This document shows, piece by piece, positions 1-5,778 of a DNA stretch of 10,175 nt. The notes beneath the pieces are model-generated. The model saw only the letters and a program-made list of their open reading frames with translations, was not told the DNA's origin and searched no databases. The stretch's first letter is position 1. Every line of letters starts with the position of its first letter. The stretch comes from Methanobacteriota archaeon (GTDB taxonomy: Archaea; Halobacteriota; Methanosarcinia; Methanosarcinales; Methanosarcinaceae), in contig JAUPKV010000280.1 of assembly GCA_030837265.1 (NCBI GenBank), positions 1 through 10,175 of the forward strand, read 5' to 3'. The translations under genes were made by a program, and so were the position numbers.

Positions 1-1
1 G

Positions 2-58
2 GGAATGGGAAAATCTCTGGTAGAAGAATACATAAGAATTTTAAATAAAGAGGAGTGA
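2..58 (+). CDS. C-terminal tail of an unknown protein (partial)
   Basis: An open frame enters from the left edge and ends at TGA 56-58, giving the tail MGKSLVEEYIRILNKEE. It is too short to identify. The next small ORF starts 4 nt after the stop, and its ribosome site lies inside the last codons, so the two look like neighbours in one transcript. The frame could also be chance, since only 19 codons are visible. Confidence 0.35.
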   Translation, partial: GMGKSLVEEYIRILNKEE

Positions 59-61
59 CTG

Positions 62-136
62 ATGGCAGAAACAAGTTATGGCAAGTCTAGATACCTATCG
101 GTCAAATGGGAGTTTAGTAAATTAGTGTTACTGTAA
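62..136 (+). CDS. Small or truncated ORF, 24 residues
   Basis: ATG at 62 is preceded by AGGAG (51-55) with a 6-nt spacer, a better ribosome site than many larger genes here have. The frame codes for 24 residues (opening MAETSYGKSRYLSV) and stops at TAA 134-136. The opening has the look of the start of a normal cytosolic protein that then stops early, so I favour the 5' stump of a broken gene over a true microprotein. I do not recognise the family and assign no function. Confidence 0.35.
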   Translation: MAETSYGKSRYLSVKWEFSKLVLL

Positions 137-306
137 TGACGTAGTGCATATATTATTATTTTAAAGTAATAAAATGAAAAACAGGCATACTACGCAAATA
201 AAAGTTAGTGAGTTAGTAACTCCCGATAACTACACAGAACCGCTTTCAAATTTAATAATATATTATGCCCGTTCCCAAAGCCGCAGTAGCCGCATCTATC
301 ATAATA

Positions 307-348
307 TTCAAAACCTGTTGTTCAAAATATGTTGTTCAAAACCTGTTG
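307..348. repeat. 14-nt tandem repeat, three copies
   Basis: Three head-to-tail copies of ttcaaaacctgttg lie at 307-320, 321-334 and 335-348. The middle copy differs at two positions (ttcaaaatatgttg). The array sits 20 bp beyond the stop codon of the Cys-rich minus-strand gene. The rest of the 137-367 stretch is AT-rich and shows no convincing gene. Confidence 0.8.
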
Positions 349-367
349 TTTGTCGGTCGTTTAATAC

Positions 368-526
368 TCAACGCCTATTATTGTTTTCCTCACCAAGATC
401 CTGCAAAGGACAATCTTTGTCCACAGAATAGGCCATTACATTTCTTTTTAATAGTTCACAAAAATAGACCATGCATGAACCGGTAATTTTGGATTGCTTA
501 CAATTAAAACAATATTTGGGCTTCAT
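368..526 (-). CDS. Small Cys-rich, probable metal-binding protein (52 aa)
   Basis: A 52-residue frame runs from ATG (526-524) to TGA (370-368). It opens MKPKYCFNCK and has five cysteines at about residues 6, 9, 18, 23 and 39. CxxC at 6-9, C18, C23 and a late DCP at 38-40 suggest a small zinc ribbon or another metal site. GGAGG at 530-534 lies 3 nt before the ATG, a short spacing but a strong match. There is no signal peptide or membrane segment, so it is probably cytosolic. Small Cys-cluster proteins of this sort are frequent in methanogens, but I cannot name the family. Plus-strand frames over the same bases lack a ribosome site and have poor composition, which supports the minus-strand reading. 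Confidence 0.75.
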   Translation of the reverse strand: MKPKYCFNCKQSKITGSCMVYFCELLKRNVMAYSVDKDCPLQDLGEENNNRR

Positions 527-613
527 ATTCCTCCGAGTGTGATCCGGAATGCATGGGAACGTTTAGTCCAATCTTTAATTTCCTTTAATTCAGTACATAT
601 TATCAATCACTTT

Positions 614-623
614 GTATATTTAC
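614..623 (-). promoter_or_regulatory. Possible TATA box for the Cys-rich gene
   Basis: On the minus strand the sequence is GTAAATATAC, TATA-like and about 90 bp before the ATG at 526. This would give a leader of roughly 60 nt. It lies beside a perfect 12-bp palindrome, ttacttaagtaa (625-636). The assignment is weak because AT-rich spacers give many such matches. Confidence 0.25.
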
Positions 624-755
624 ATTACTTAAGTAAGGTTTTTTTCCGCGTATTTCCGCATTTCTTCAGTTAAAAATCGGATCACAATGTTCTCTGTGCC
701 CATGGTCAATTTTAGAGTAATCTTAAACCGTTGAAAACGCGAAAAACGCAGAAGA

Positions 756-852
756 AACGATGCCCCTAAGTTAGTCCTCTTGAGCGGAGCGAAGCGCAGC
801 GAAAAGGACTGCGGGCTCCCGAATCGCAACTCGGGAAGGACAGCGCATCGTT
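756..852 (-). other. Branched inverted-repeat element after the MFS gene
   Basis: An outer 8-bp perfect stem (aacgatgc 756-763 with gcatcgtt 845-852) encloses two hairpins: 773-781 with 802-810, and 817-822 with 831-836. Two positions that mismatch as C-A on the plus strand (779/804 and 816/837) become G-U wobbles in a minus-strand RNA, so the pairing fits a transcript reading out of the MFS gene. Its likely role is the 3' end or terminator of that mRNA; a dispersed repeat is the alternative. An alternative 7-bp pairing (gatgccc 759-765 with gggcatc 879-885) overlaps the MFS stop codon. The remainder of the 527-883 gap holds no gene I can support. Confidence 0.5.
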
Positions 853-883
853 GAGCCGCAACTCGACTGGCGAAACTCGGGCA

Positions 884-2728
884 TCAGGTCCGTGCTTTTT
901 CGTCTCCTATTGGAAGGCTACCGCTTGCATCGCTGGATTGAGCGTGAATTTCATGCACATACACCTGTCCTCTCATGGCTGACAGCACCGCGGCTATTCC
1001 TGAGAGTACCGCCCCGATATAGAAAGAAACCCGAAGCGGAGGCATAAACGCACTCTGCAGCGTCTGTGGGAACCAGTAGCTGCTCGTAAGTGTGGTTACG
1101 ACCTCTTTAGGTATTGCACTGACCATATTAGGATCCATTGCACTCAGGATTGCGCCCATTGGGTTGTAACCCAGGAAGGCTGAGAACAGCGCGTTTGTCG
1201 GAGACATTTTAGCCAGCTGGTCTGCAAGCAGCTGCACCGTGAGGGTAATCTGTGAGGCCCCAAGGCTAGCGAAAGATTCGTATATTGCGCTCGGGAACGA
1301 TTTCTCGATACCAACTATCACGATGGTAAAGAAAACAGCCATGCTCAGTGTCATTGCCGAATTCATCAGCGTGGCCATCATGCCCGATGCGACACCCCTG
1401 TCCTGCGGGGGCACGGAATTCATGATTGAGGAGCTGTTTGGCGAGCTGAACATGCCGTTGCCTAAGCCCATCAGGAAAATCAGGACACCGAGCTCCCAGT
1501 AGTCGAAATTATAGGGGAGCATCGAGAGCCCGATAAATACCAGAGTCACAAGAGTCATGCCTGCTGTTGCGATCCACCTTGGCCCGTACTTATCCGAGAG
1601 TATCCCTGAAATCGGACCCATGATAATGAAACCCAGAGTCATCGGGAGCATATAGACGCCAGCCCAGAAAGGCGTATCCTCGAAACGATAACCGTGAAGA
1701 GGCAGCCAGATGCCCTGCAGCAGCAGGATGAGCATGAACATAATTCCGCCGCGAGCAATAGCCGCAGTAAAGGCGGCAAGGTTTGCATAGGCAAAAGCCC
1801 GGATCTTGAAAAATTCCAGCCGGAACATGGGGTTCTTTACTTTGTTCTCGACGAACGGGAAGGCGATCAATAGCAGTACACCGACAACGATTGCCGCAAT
1901 TATCAGGGGGTTGTTCCAGCCCATCGCATCTATGTTCCCGTTATGCTCGTACGGCATGAGGCCGTAAGTGACGCCGACAAGCAGCGAGGTCAGCCCGACT
2001 ACGAAGAATAAATTGCCCACAATATCTATACTGGTTTTGGGCGCCCGGAAAGAGACCTCTTTCATCTTCCAGTAAGACCATATAGTCCCGATAAGTGCAA
2101 AGGGGATATTGACCAGGAACACGTAGCGCCAGTTATATACCGCCAGTATCCCGCCCAGCAGCAGGCCTATGAACTGGCCGGACATGATGGCAACCATGTT
2201 TATGCCCAATGCCTTTCCCCGCTCGCCAGCCGGGAATACATCCGTGATAATGGCTGCACCGTTCGCCATAGTAAAAGCTCCGCCTACAGCCTGAACGAGC
2301 CTGAATACGATCAGTTCCATTGCACCTGTACTTCCTTTATCAGGCGTCAGGTAGAGCAGGATCGAGCCGATTGTAAATATCAGGAAGCCCAGCCTGAAAA
2401 GCCTCACCCGGCCGTACATGTCTGCAAGTCTTCCGATACTGAGGAGTATCGTCGCCGTAACCAGGCCGTACCCCATCAGGACCCATATCAGATACTGGAA
2501 TGCGTCCGGAGCCATCGGGTTGAGCTGGATGCCGTTGAATATCGCAGGCAGCGAGATCAGGATAATGCTGCCGTTGATAGTACCCATCAACGATGACAGT
2601 GTCACATTGAACAGTGCAACCCACTTGTAATCAATGCCTTTCCCTGGTGTGCCCACTGTTATTTTATCTGTCACATTATCTGTCACATTACTGTTTTCGC
2701 TCAAAATATTACCTTCCGTCTTCATCAT
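884..2728 (-). CDS. MFS transporter, DHA2 (EmrB/QacA-type) drug exporter
   Basis: A 614-residue polytopic membrane protein, in the size range of 14-helix DHA2 proton-driven exporters. TM1 carries [13 protein letters not shown] (51-63), the family's D1-type motif, with Asn where Asp is common. Motif A is GRLADMYGR (99-107). A motif-C-like stretch, [20 protein letters not shown], is at 183-202, and a second motif-A-like segment, [10 protein letters not shown], is at 375-384. A long loop near 475-565 precedes the last helix. The family exports amphipathic drugs or metabolites across the cytoplasmic membrane; the substrate here is unknown. The start overlaps the last 20 nt of the PadR gene and has no clear ribosome site of its own, so translation is probably coupled. 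The hydrophilic N-terminus contains a 12-nt tandem duplication (2664-2687) that repeats VTD. Confidence 0.93.
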   Translation of the reverse strand: MMKTEGNILSENSNVTDNVTDKITVGTPGKGIDYKWVALFNVTLSSLMGTINGSIILISLPAIFNGIQLNPMAPDAFQYLIWVLMGYGLVTATILLSIGRLADMYGRVRLFRLGFLIFTIGSILLYLTPDKGSTGAMELIVFRLVQAVGGAFTMANGAAIITDVFPAGERGKALGINMVAIMSGQFIGLLLGGILAVYNWRYVFLVNIPFALIGTIWSYWKMKEVSFRAPKTSIDIVGNLFFVVGLTSLLVGVTYGLMPYEHNGNIDAMGWNNPLIIAAIVVGVLLLIAFPFVENKVKNPMFRLEFFKIRAFAYANLAAFTAAIARGGIMFMLILLLQGIWLPLHGYRFEDTPFWAGVYMLPMTLGFIIMGPISGILSDKYGPRWIATAGMTLVTLVFIGLSMLPYNFDYWELGVLIFLMGLGNGMFSSPNSSSIMNSVPPQDRGVASGMMATLMNSAMTLSMAVFFTIVIVGIEKSFPSAIYESFASLGASQITLTVQLLADQLAKMSPTNALFSAFLGYNPMGAILSAMDPNMVSAIPKEVVTTLTSSYWFPQTLQSAFMPPLRVSFYIGAVLSGIAAVLSAMRGQVYVHEIHAQSSDASGSLPIGDEKART

Positions 2729-3158
2729 TTTTCAGATTCGAGGGCTCACTTTCGTTTGTCGCCTCTGGCTGCCGCCCTTTGTCCTGAATATTGCCAGCGC
2801 CGACCCCAACGTCAGCACTGTTATTATCATTACCTTCAGTCACACTGTTAATGATCCGGGACATTTCATTAAGGAGTTCTATCTTCTTCTGTGTCATGCG
2901 GTCCAGCGCCACCTCCCCACGCGGGGTGATCGTGTAAACTTTCCTGCGTTCGACCTCCTCGATCCGGATGAAGCCGTTTGACTCAAGGCTTTCAAGAATC
3001 GGATAGATTGAGCCAGCGCTCGGAGTCCAGCGACCGTTCGAGCGGAGCTCGACAGTCTTAATGATGTCATAACCGTGAGTAGGCTTATCCTTTATAATTT
3101 TCAACACAATGTACTTGAGAAAAGCCCGCCGGATCTCGATGTCCATTTTTTCTTCCAT
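2709..3158 (-). CDS. PadR-family transcriptional regulator
   Basis: A 149-residue protein. The winged helix covers about residues 10-85: [20 protein letters not shown] (helix 1 with the typical HGYDI), then [20 protein letters not shown] (recognition helix region with the family's GSIYPIL signature), then the wing [12 protein letters not shown]. The Asn/Asp/Gly-rich C-terminal tail (about 106-149) looks disordered, and the usual long dimerisation helix is short. I chose ATG 3158, though the frame stays open to 3263, because the TATA box and operator-like dyads lie between these two points. AAGGA precedes it at only 2 nt, and ATG 3146 is an alternative. PadR proteins commonly repress their own operon and a linked multidrug exporter, which matches the overlapping MFS gene. 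Confidence 0.9.
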   Translation of the reverse strand: MEEKMDIEIRRAFLKYIVLKIIKDKPTHGYDIIKTVELRSNGRWTPSAGSIYPILESLESNGFIRIEEVERRKVYTITPRGEVALDRMTQKKIELLNEMSRIINSVTEGNDNNSADVGVGAGNIQDKGRQPEATNESEPSNLKNDEDGR

Positions 3159-3175
3159 AATCCTTACCCCGACAT

Positions 3176-3217
3176 TATCGTCAGACGATATATCGGTAGA
3201 CGATGTAGTATATATAC
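3176..3217 (-). promoter_or_regulatory. TATA box and tandem operator-like dyads of the padR-MFS operon
   Basis: On the minus strand the TATA box is GTATATATAC (3208-3217), itself a palindrome. Immediately downstream are two adjacent 15-bp units, tatcgtcagacgata (3176-3190, a perfect dyad around one central base) and tatcggtagacgatg (3191-3205), identical at 12 of 15 positions. Transcription would start near 3183-3187, inside the dyads, so a bound repressor would block initiation. The simplest reading is that PadR binds here; this is inferred. Confidence 0.7.
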
Positions 3218-3382
3218 ATTTCTGAATCACTGAGAATCGATGAGCCTTGAAGCTTAAAGACAAAAAAAGTATAGGACTGGTTTACAGCAGTTTCTACACA
3301 TTACTGACAAAATGAGCATTGCCTTGAAAATGATAGATGTCCGCGTTGTAATAGACCCGTAGAAAAGACGATCCACACTGCC

Positions 3383-3389
3383 ATAAATA
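3383..3389 (+). promoter_or_regulatory. Possible TATA box for a plus-strand RNA
   Basis: The sequence ataaata lies about 28 bp before roughly 3415, where a transcript containing the folded element at 3433-3532 could begin. A small dyad, cctct-aattaa-agagg (3398-3413), lies between them. The match alone is weak. Confidence 0.25.
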
Positions 3390-3432
3390 GTTTAATGCCT
3401 CTAATTAAAGAGGTATCACAAATTGATAACAC

Positions 3433-3532
3433 AATTAGTCAGTGTTAGAAGGTTATACAGATGACATCACATTAATGTGAAATGGTGTGGAATGTCGGAT
3501 TTAGACCGACGATTCCATAGCATTGACTAATT
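3433..3532 (+). ncRNA. Candidate structured RNA (three-stem junction)
   Basis: A 15-bp closing stem pairs 3433-3447 with 3518-3532, using two G-U wobbles (3442/3523 and 3445/3520) that would be C-A mismatches on the other strand. Inside are a palindromic hairpin, tcacattaatgtga (3467-3480), and an 11-bp hairpin, 3488-3498 with 3506-3517, with one bulged G at 3511 and a 7-nt loop. That hairpin abuts the closing stem, so the two could stack. It lies 10 bp past the stop of the TasA-like gene, which reads the opposite way. It could be an independent RNA, an antisense regulator, a terminator or a MITE-like repeat. No target-site duplication is obvious. Confidence 0.4.
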
Positions 3533-3542
3533 TACCTTGCAG

Positions 3543-4079
3543 TTACGGATTTATAGTTACGTTTGCTGGCATGTTTATTGACTGAACCAAACTATATTTG
3601 ATATCAAACTTAACTGTCTGACCCTGTTCGCTGTTTTGTGGCTCAATGATATTGTCATAGGAATATGTTATTGCTACAGGCAATGAGTTTGCGTTTCCAG
3701 GCTGTAGTTCTCCAAGGTTGACTGATGTACCGGTAGTGGCAGGCTGGCCGTTAAGATAGAAGTGCAAATGTGACAAGAGATTTTGCCCACCTTCAGTAGT
3801 TGTGGTCGGTGAAGTTATGTTCACATAGAGATTACCAGGAAGTGTACCAGCGTTTGTAATTGTTGCATTGCTAATTGGTACATTATTGTCTCCTGGAGCA
3901 GCGTTTGGTATGGCATAACTGACTGTAGAATTGACACCACTTAGAATAATAGTTCCTGCTGTAATTGTGTCGTTGCCTCCGATAGCTGTGTCGCTGAAGT
4001 ACGCCCATGTTCCGGCACTAACAACAGCTGCAAGCATTCCAAGTGTAAGTAAGCTTACTATTATTTTCTTATTTATCAC
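3543..4079 (-). CDS. TasA/camelysin-like secreted protein with SipW-type signal
   Basis: A 178-residue secreted protein. The N-terminus has a basic n-region, a hydrophobic core (6-22) and then AGTWAYFSDT (22-31), the motif that marks SipW-dependent TasA/camelysin signal peptides. The mature part is Thr/Asn/Gly-rich and predicted to be beta-rich, with TITNAGTLPGNLYVNI (73-88) and LGELQPGNANSLPV (122-135), typical of this family's jelly-roll-like fold. Several Asn-X-Thr/Ser sites could be glycosylated. The start is GTG (4079-4077) with GGGAGG (4088-4093) 8 nt upstream. TasA forms biofilm fibres in Bacillus, and TasA homologues form bundling pili in some archaea; that role here is inferred. The matching peptidase is encoded about 2.7 kb away on the other strand. 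The family call is firm, the exact function is not. Confidence 0.85.
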   Translation of the reverse strand: MINKKIIVSLLTLGMLAAVVSAGTWAYFSDTAIGGNDTITAGTIILSGVNSTVSYAIPNAAPGDNNVPISNATITNAGTLPGNLYVNITSPTTTTEGGQNLLSHLHFYLNGQPATTGTSVNLGELQPGNANSLPVAITYSYDNIIEPQNSEQGQTVKFDIKYSLVQSINMPANVTINP

Positions 4080-4087
4080 AATTTATA

Positions 4088-4130
4088 CCTCCCTTTGAAG
4101 CAATTACAAATTGGTGAAAGAATTTATATG
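4088..4130 (-). promoter_or_regulatory. Promoter and ribosome site of the TasA-like gene
   Basis: On the minus strand a TATA-like CATATAAATT (4121-4130) lies about 45 bp before the GTG start. GGGAGG (4088-4093) sits 8 nt before it. The expected transcription start near 4098 gives a short leader that just includes the ribosome site. Confidence 0.55.
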
Positions 4131-4184
4131 GAATGTGGAAATTCACTTCTTACTTTCACAAATTTGAGCATTCCTTCATATGGG

Positions 4185-4236
4185 TCATGTTTTATCAATC
4201 ATGTTTTAAGAAACTCTTAATAAATGTTTTAAGAGT
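4185..4236. repeat. Short direct repeats with an 8-bp hairpin in the divergent spacer
   Basis: The units tcatgttttatcaa (4185-4198) and tcatgttttaagaa (4199-4212) are adjacent, and a third related unit, taaatgttttaaga, is at 4221-4234. An 8-bp perfect inverted repeat, actcttaa (4213-4220) with ttaagagt (4229-4236), overlaps the third. They lie 55-106 bp upstream of the TATA box for the TasA-like gene, so regulator binding is plausible. The rest of the 4080-4611 spacer is AT-rich and holds promoters but no gene I can support. Confidence 0.5.
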
Positions 4237-4460
4237 ACAATCCTCTATATGATCCGTTTTAATATAGTTATTTGGGGATTTACAGGAATTTCGGATTATT
4301 AATCAAAAATTAACATTATCGAGAAACTTGATGGTTAAGAAACAATTGTAATTCATTATTTACATGAAATGCTTCGAATAATGGTTCATTAACTGTTTAT
4401 TTCGACGTTGTGTGGCTATGTAGTGTCGTCTTTGATTGTTTTTATTAGTGATTGAATATG

Positions 4461-4589
4461 TTTATATAGTTCCTTGCTAAGGCAAGGGGTCAGTCTCGAG
4501 ACATAAGAAAATTTTCCTATTTCTTCCTGAATGCTTCCTTTTATACAAGAAATAGTATATTGTAAAAAATTTTAGGAAGTTATTTATTA
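4461..4589 (+). promoter_or_regulatory. Candidate promoters for the coiled-coil gene
   Basis: There are three TATA-like sites: tttatata (4461-4468), ttttatac near 4542, and tatttatta (4581-4589). The last is centred 27 bp before the ATG at 4612, and that gene has no ribosome site, which suits a leaderless transcript. The first is the best consensus match and would give a leader of about 115 nt. It is followed by a 6-bp hairpin, ccttgc-taag-gcaagg (4472-4487). Confidence 0.4.
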
Positions 4590-4611
4590 CATAACGTATT
4601 TTTTCTTTCTA

Positions 4612-5019
4612 ATGGTCTCAGAGGAGAAACACAAAATAAATATCTGGTGCCCGGAAAGTCTCTGGAAACAGGTGGAAGCACTGGGCTTTGACAGCCCTAC
4701 CAGAGCCGTAATAGCATCTTTTGAGAAACTGGTTACCAATAGTCAAGACGTTAGCTTGAAGGAACAGAACGGACACGCAGGGAAAGCAGAAATCCAGGAA
4801 ATGGAAAAAGAATTAAGTGAGGCACGAAAGCAGGCACTGGAAATTCAAAACGAGTTGTCTGCAAAGCTGGAAGAGGCACATCAGCAAATTGAAGGGTTAA
4901 AAAGAGACAAAGAGAACCTGATAGAAATGTATAATAAACATGTGTTGCAGGTCCAGGTGCTACTTAACCAGAAAGAAATTGAGGTTCACAATACAAAAAA
5001 GCCCTGGTGGCGTTTCTAG
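4612..5019 (+). CDS. Coiled-coil protein with ribbon-helix-helix-like N-terminus
   Basis: A 135-residue, highly charged protein. Residues 8-41 (KINIWCPESLWKQVEALGFD and on to SPTRAVIASFEKLV) have the beta strand, 'PESLWKQ' and 'SPTRAV' pattern of ribbon-helix-helix DNA-binding or partner-binding domains. Residues 58-122 form a long heptad-rich coiled coil, and the protein ends in KKPWWRF, a Trp-rich tail I associate with a family of small methanosarcinal coiled-coil proteins, sometimes with DUF536-like ends. No signal or membrane segment is present. There is no ribosome site before ATG 4612, and a TATA-like element at the right distance suggests a leaderless mRNA. It heads the plus-strand run and lies 78 bp before the DUF7344 gene, so the two may be co-transcribed. 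A role as DNA-binding regulator or scaffold is inference. Confidence 0.75.
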   Translation: MVSEEKHKINIWCPESLWKQVEALGFDSPTRAVIASFEKLVTNSQDVSLKEQNGHAGKAEIQEMEKELSEARKQALEIQNELSAKLEEAHQQIEGLKRDKENLIEMYNKHVLQVQVLLNQKEIEVHNTKKPWWRF

Positions 5020-5097
5020 CGAGATCATCGAACTCGATTTTGAAGCTAATGTTGAACTTTTAATTAAAGGGGTATATTCATGAAAGGAGGGGTATCC

Positions 5098-5640
5098 ATG
5101 AATGAGAAAGGAAATCATTCAAATGTTCCATCTAGATACGTGCAAGGACAGCCTCAGTTATCAAAGAGCGATATCTTTGGAGTCCTCCAGAACGATAGAA
5201 GAAGACGCATCCTGGAACTCCTATACGAACAGGAAAAACTAAGCATACGTTCACTGTCCGAGGAGATAGCCAGATTGGAATCCGGAGCTGAAGAACCAAG
5301 CAGCAGCATTAGAAAAAGCATATATATTTCCCTGCTTCAGACTCATATCCCAAAAATGGAAAGTCTGAATGTAATTATTTATAATAGAGAAGAAGACCGG
5401 GTAGAACTCCTTCCTGCAGCTCACGATTTTGATCATTACATAGAAACGGTCAAGAAGGGGGATATTCCATGGTGTCAATTCTACCTGGGATTAAGCACGC
5501 TTGCTGTTGTCGGTAGTTTTGCGATCCTCATAGAGCTAGTCAAGTGGTTTACAAGCTCTCAGTGGATGTTTTTTATAAGCATTATCTTCTTAGCCTCCTC
5601 ATTAACCCATATGCACCAGGTCTGCAAACGTCAGGAATAA
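5098..5640 (+). CDS. DUF7344 winged-helix protein with two C-terminal membrane helices
   Basis: A 180-residue protein. Residues 21-117 match the archaeal DUF7344 pattern: LSKSDIFGVLQNDRRRRILE (21-40), LSIRSLSEEIA (48-58), then the helix around SIYISLLQTHIPKMESLNVI (74-93) and a wing, YNREEDRVELLP. This is an ArsR/MarR-like winged helix. Two hydrophobic segments follow (about 127-148 and 155-172), so it is probably a membrane-tethered cytoplasmic regulator. The start at 5098 is preferred because AAGGAGGGG (5084-5092) precedes it by 5 nt. The frame also opens at ATG 5080, preceded by AAAGGGG, adding 6 residues. The gene sits between the coiled-coil gene and the PKD/signal-peptidase genes, and I infer that it regulates that secretion module. 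Confidence 0.85.
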   Translation: MNEKGNHSNVPSRYVQGQPQLSKSDIFGVLQNDRRRRILELLYEQEKLSIRSLSEEIARLESGAEEPSSSIRKSIYISLLQTHIPKMESLNVIIYNREEDRVELLPAAHDFDHYIETVKKGDIPWCQFYLGLSTLAVVGSFAILIELVKWFTSSQWMFFISIIFLASSLTHMHQVCKRQE

Positions 5641-5682
5641 GCCTACTTTATCCGTTCGAAAATCTCCGGCGTTTAAATGATT

Positions 5683-5692
5683 AAAAATTTTT
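5683..5692 (+). terminator. Possible T-tract terminator after the DUF7344 gene
   Basis: The sequence aaaaattttt lies 43 bp past the stop. Archaeal transcription often ends at T-rich tracts without a GC hairpin. A new TATA-like site follows at 5722, which fits the end of one unit and the start of another. The evidence is weak in AT-rich DNA. Confidence 0.25.
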
Positions 5693-5721
5693 GTATATCA
5701 AAAAACCCGCATATACACACA

Positions 5722-5771
5722 TTTTAAATAATTTGTAGATGTTATCTCAATAACAGGCATGTGAAGGTGAG
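5722..5771 (+). promoter_or_regulatory. Promoter and ribosome site of the PKD gene
   Basis: A TATA-like ttttaaataa (5722-5731) is about 50 bp before the ATG, giving a leader of roughly 27 nt. AAGGTGAG (5764-5771) lies 7 nt before ATG 5779 and decides that start over the GTG at 5761, which has no ribosome site of its own. Confidence 0.55.
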
Positions 5772-5778
5772 AATCAAA

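Noticed and set aside
307..348. CRISPR array
   Set aside because: The units abut without spacers and are only 14 nt, so this is a tandem repeat. No CRISPR-like array or cas gene is seen anywhere in the window.
174..431. 85-codon plus-strand frame
   Set aside because: No ribosome site, low-complexity Ser/Arg-rich product, contains the tandem repeat, and overlaps the better supported Cys-rich gene on the other strand.
629..829. 66-codon minus-strand frame ending MRKYAEKNLT
   Set aside because: It would start at TTG inside the branched inverted-repeat element with no ribosome site. The last 24 residues look protein-like, so a gene remnant is possible, but I cannot support an intact gene.
2340..2624. 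94-codon frame inside the MFS gene
   Set aside because: Out-of-frame shadow on the same strand, with His/Arg/Pro-rich composition and no ribosome site.
3159..3263. N-terminal extension of the PadR protein
   Set aside because: This stretch contains the TATA box and operator dyads, and the extra residues do not resemble the family.
3433..3532. tRNA or known riboswitch
   Set aside because: No anticodon arm, T-loop GTTC or CCA-type acceptor fits, and the element is not upstream of a coding start on its own strand.
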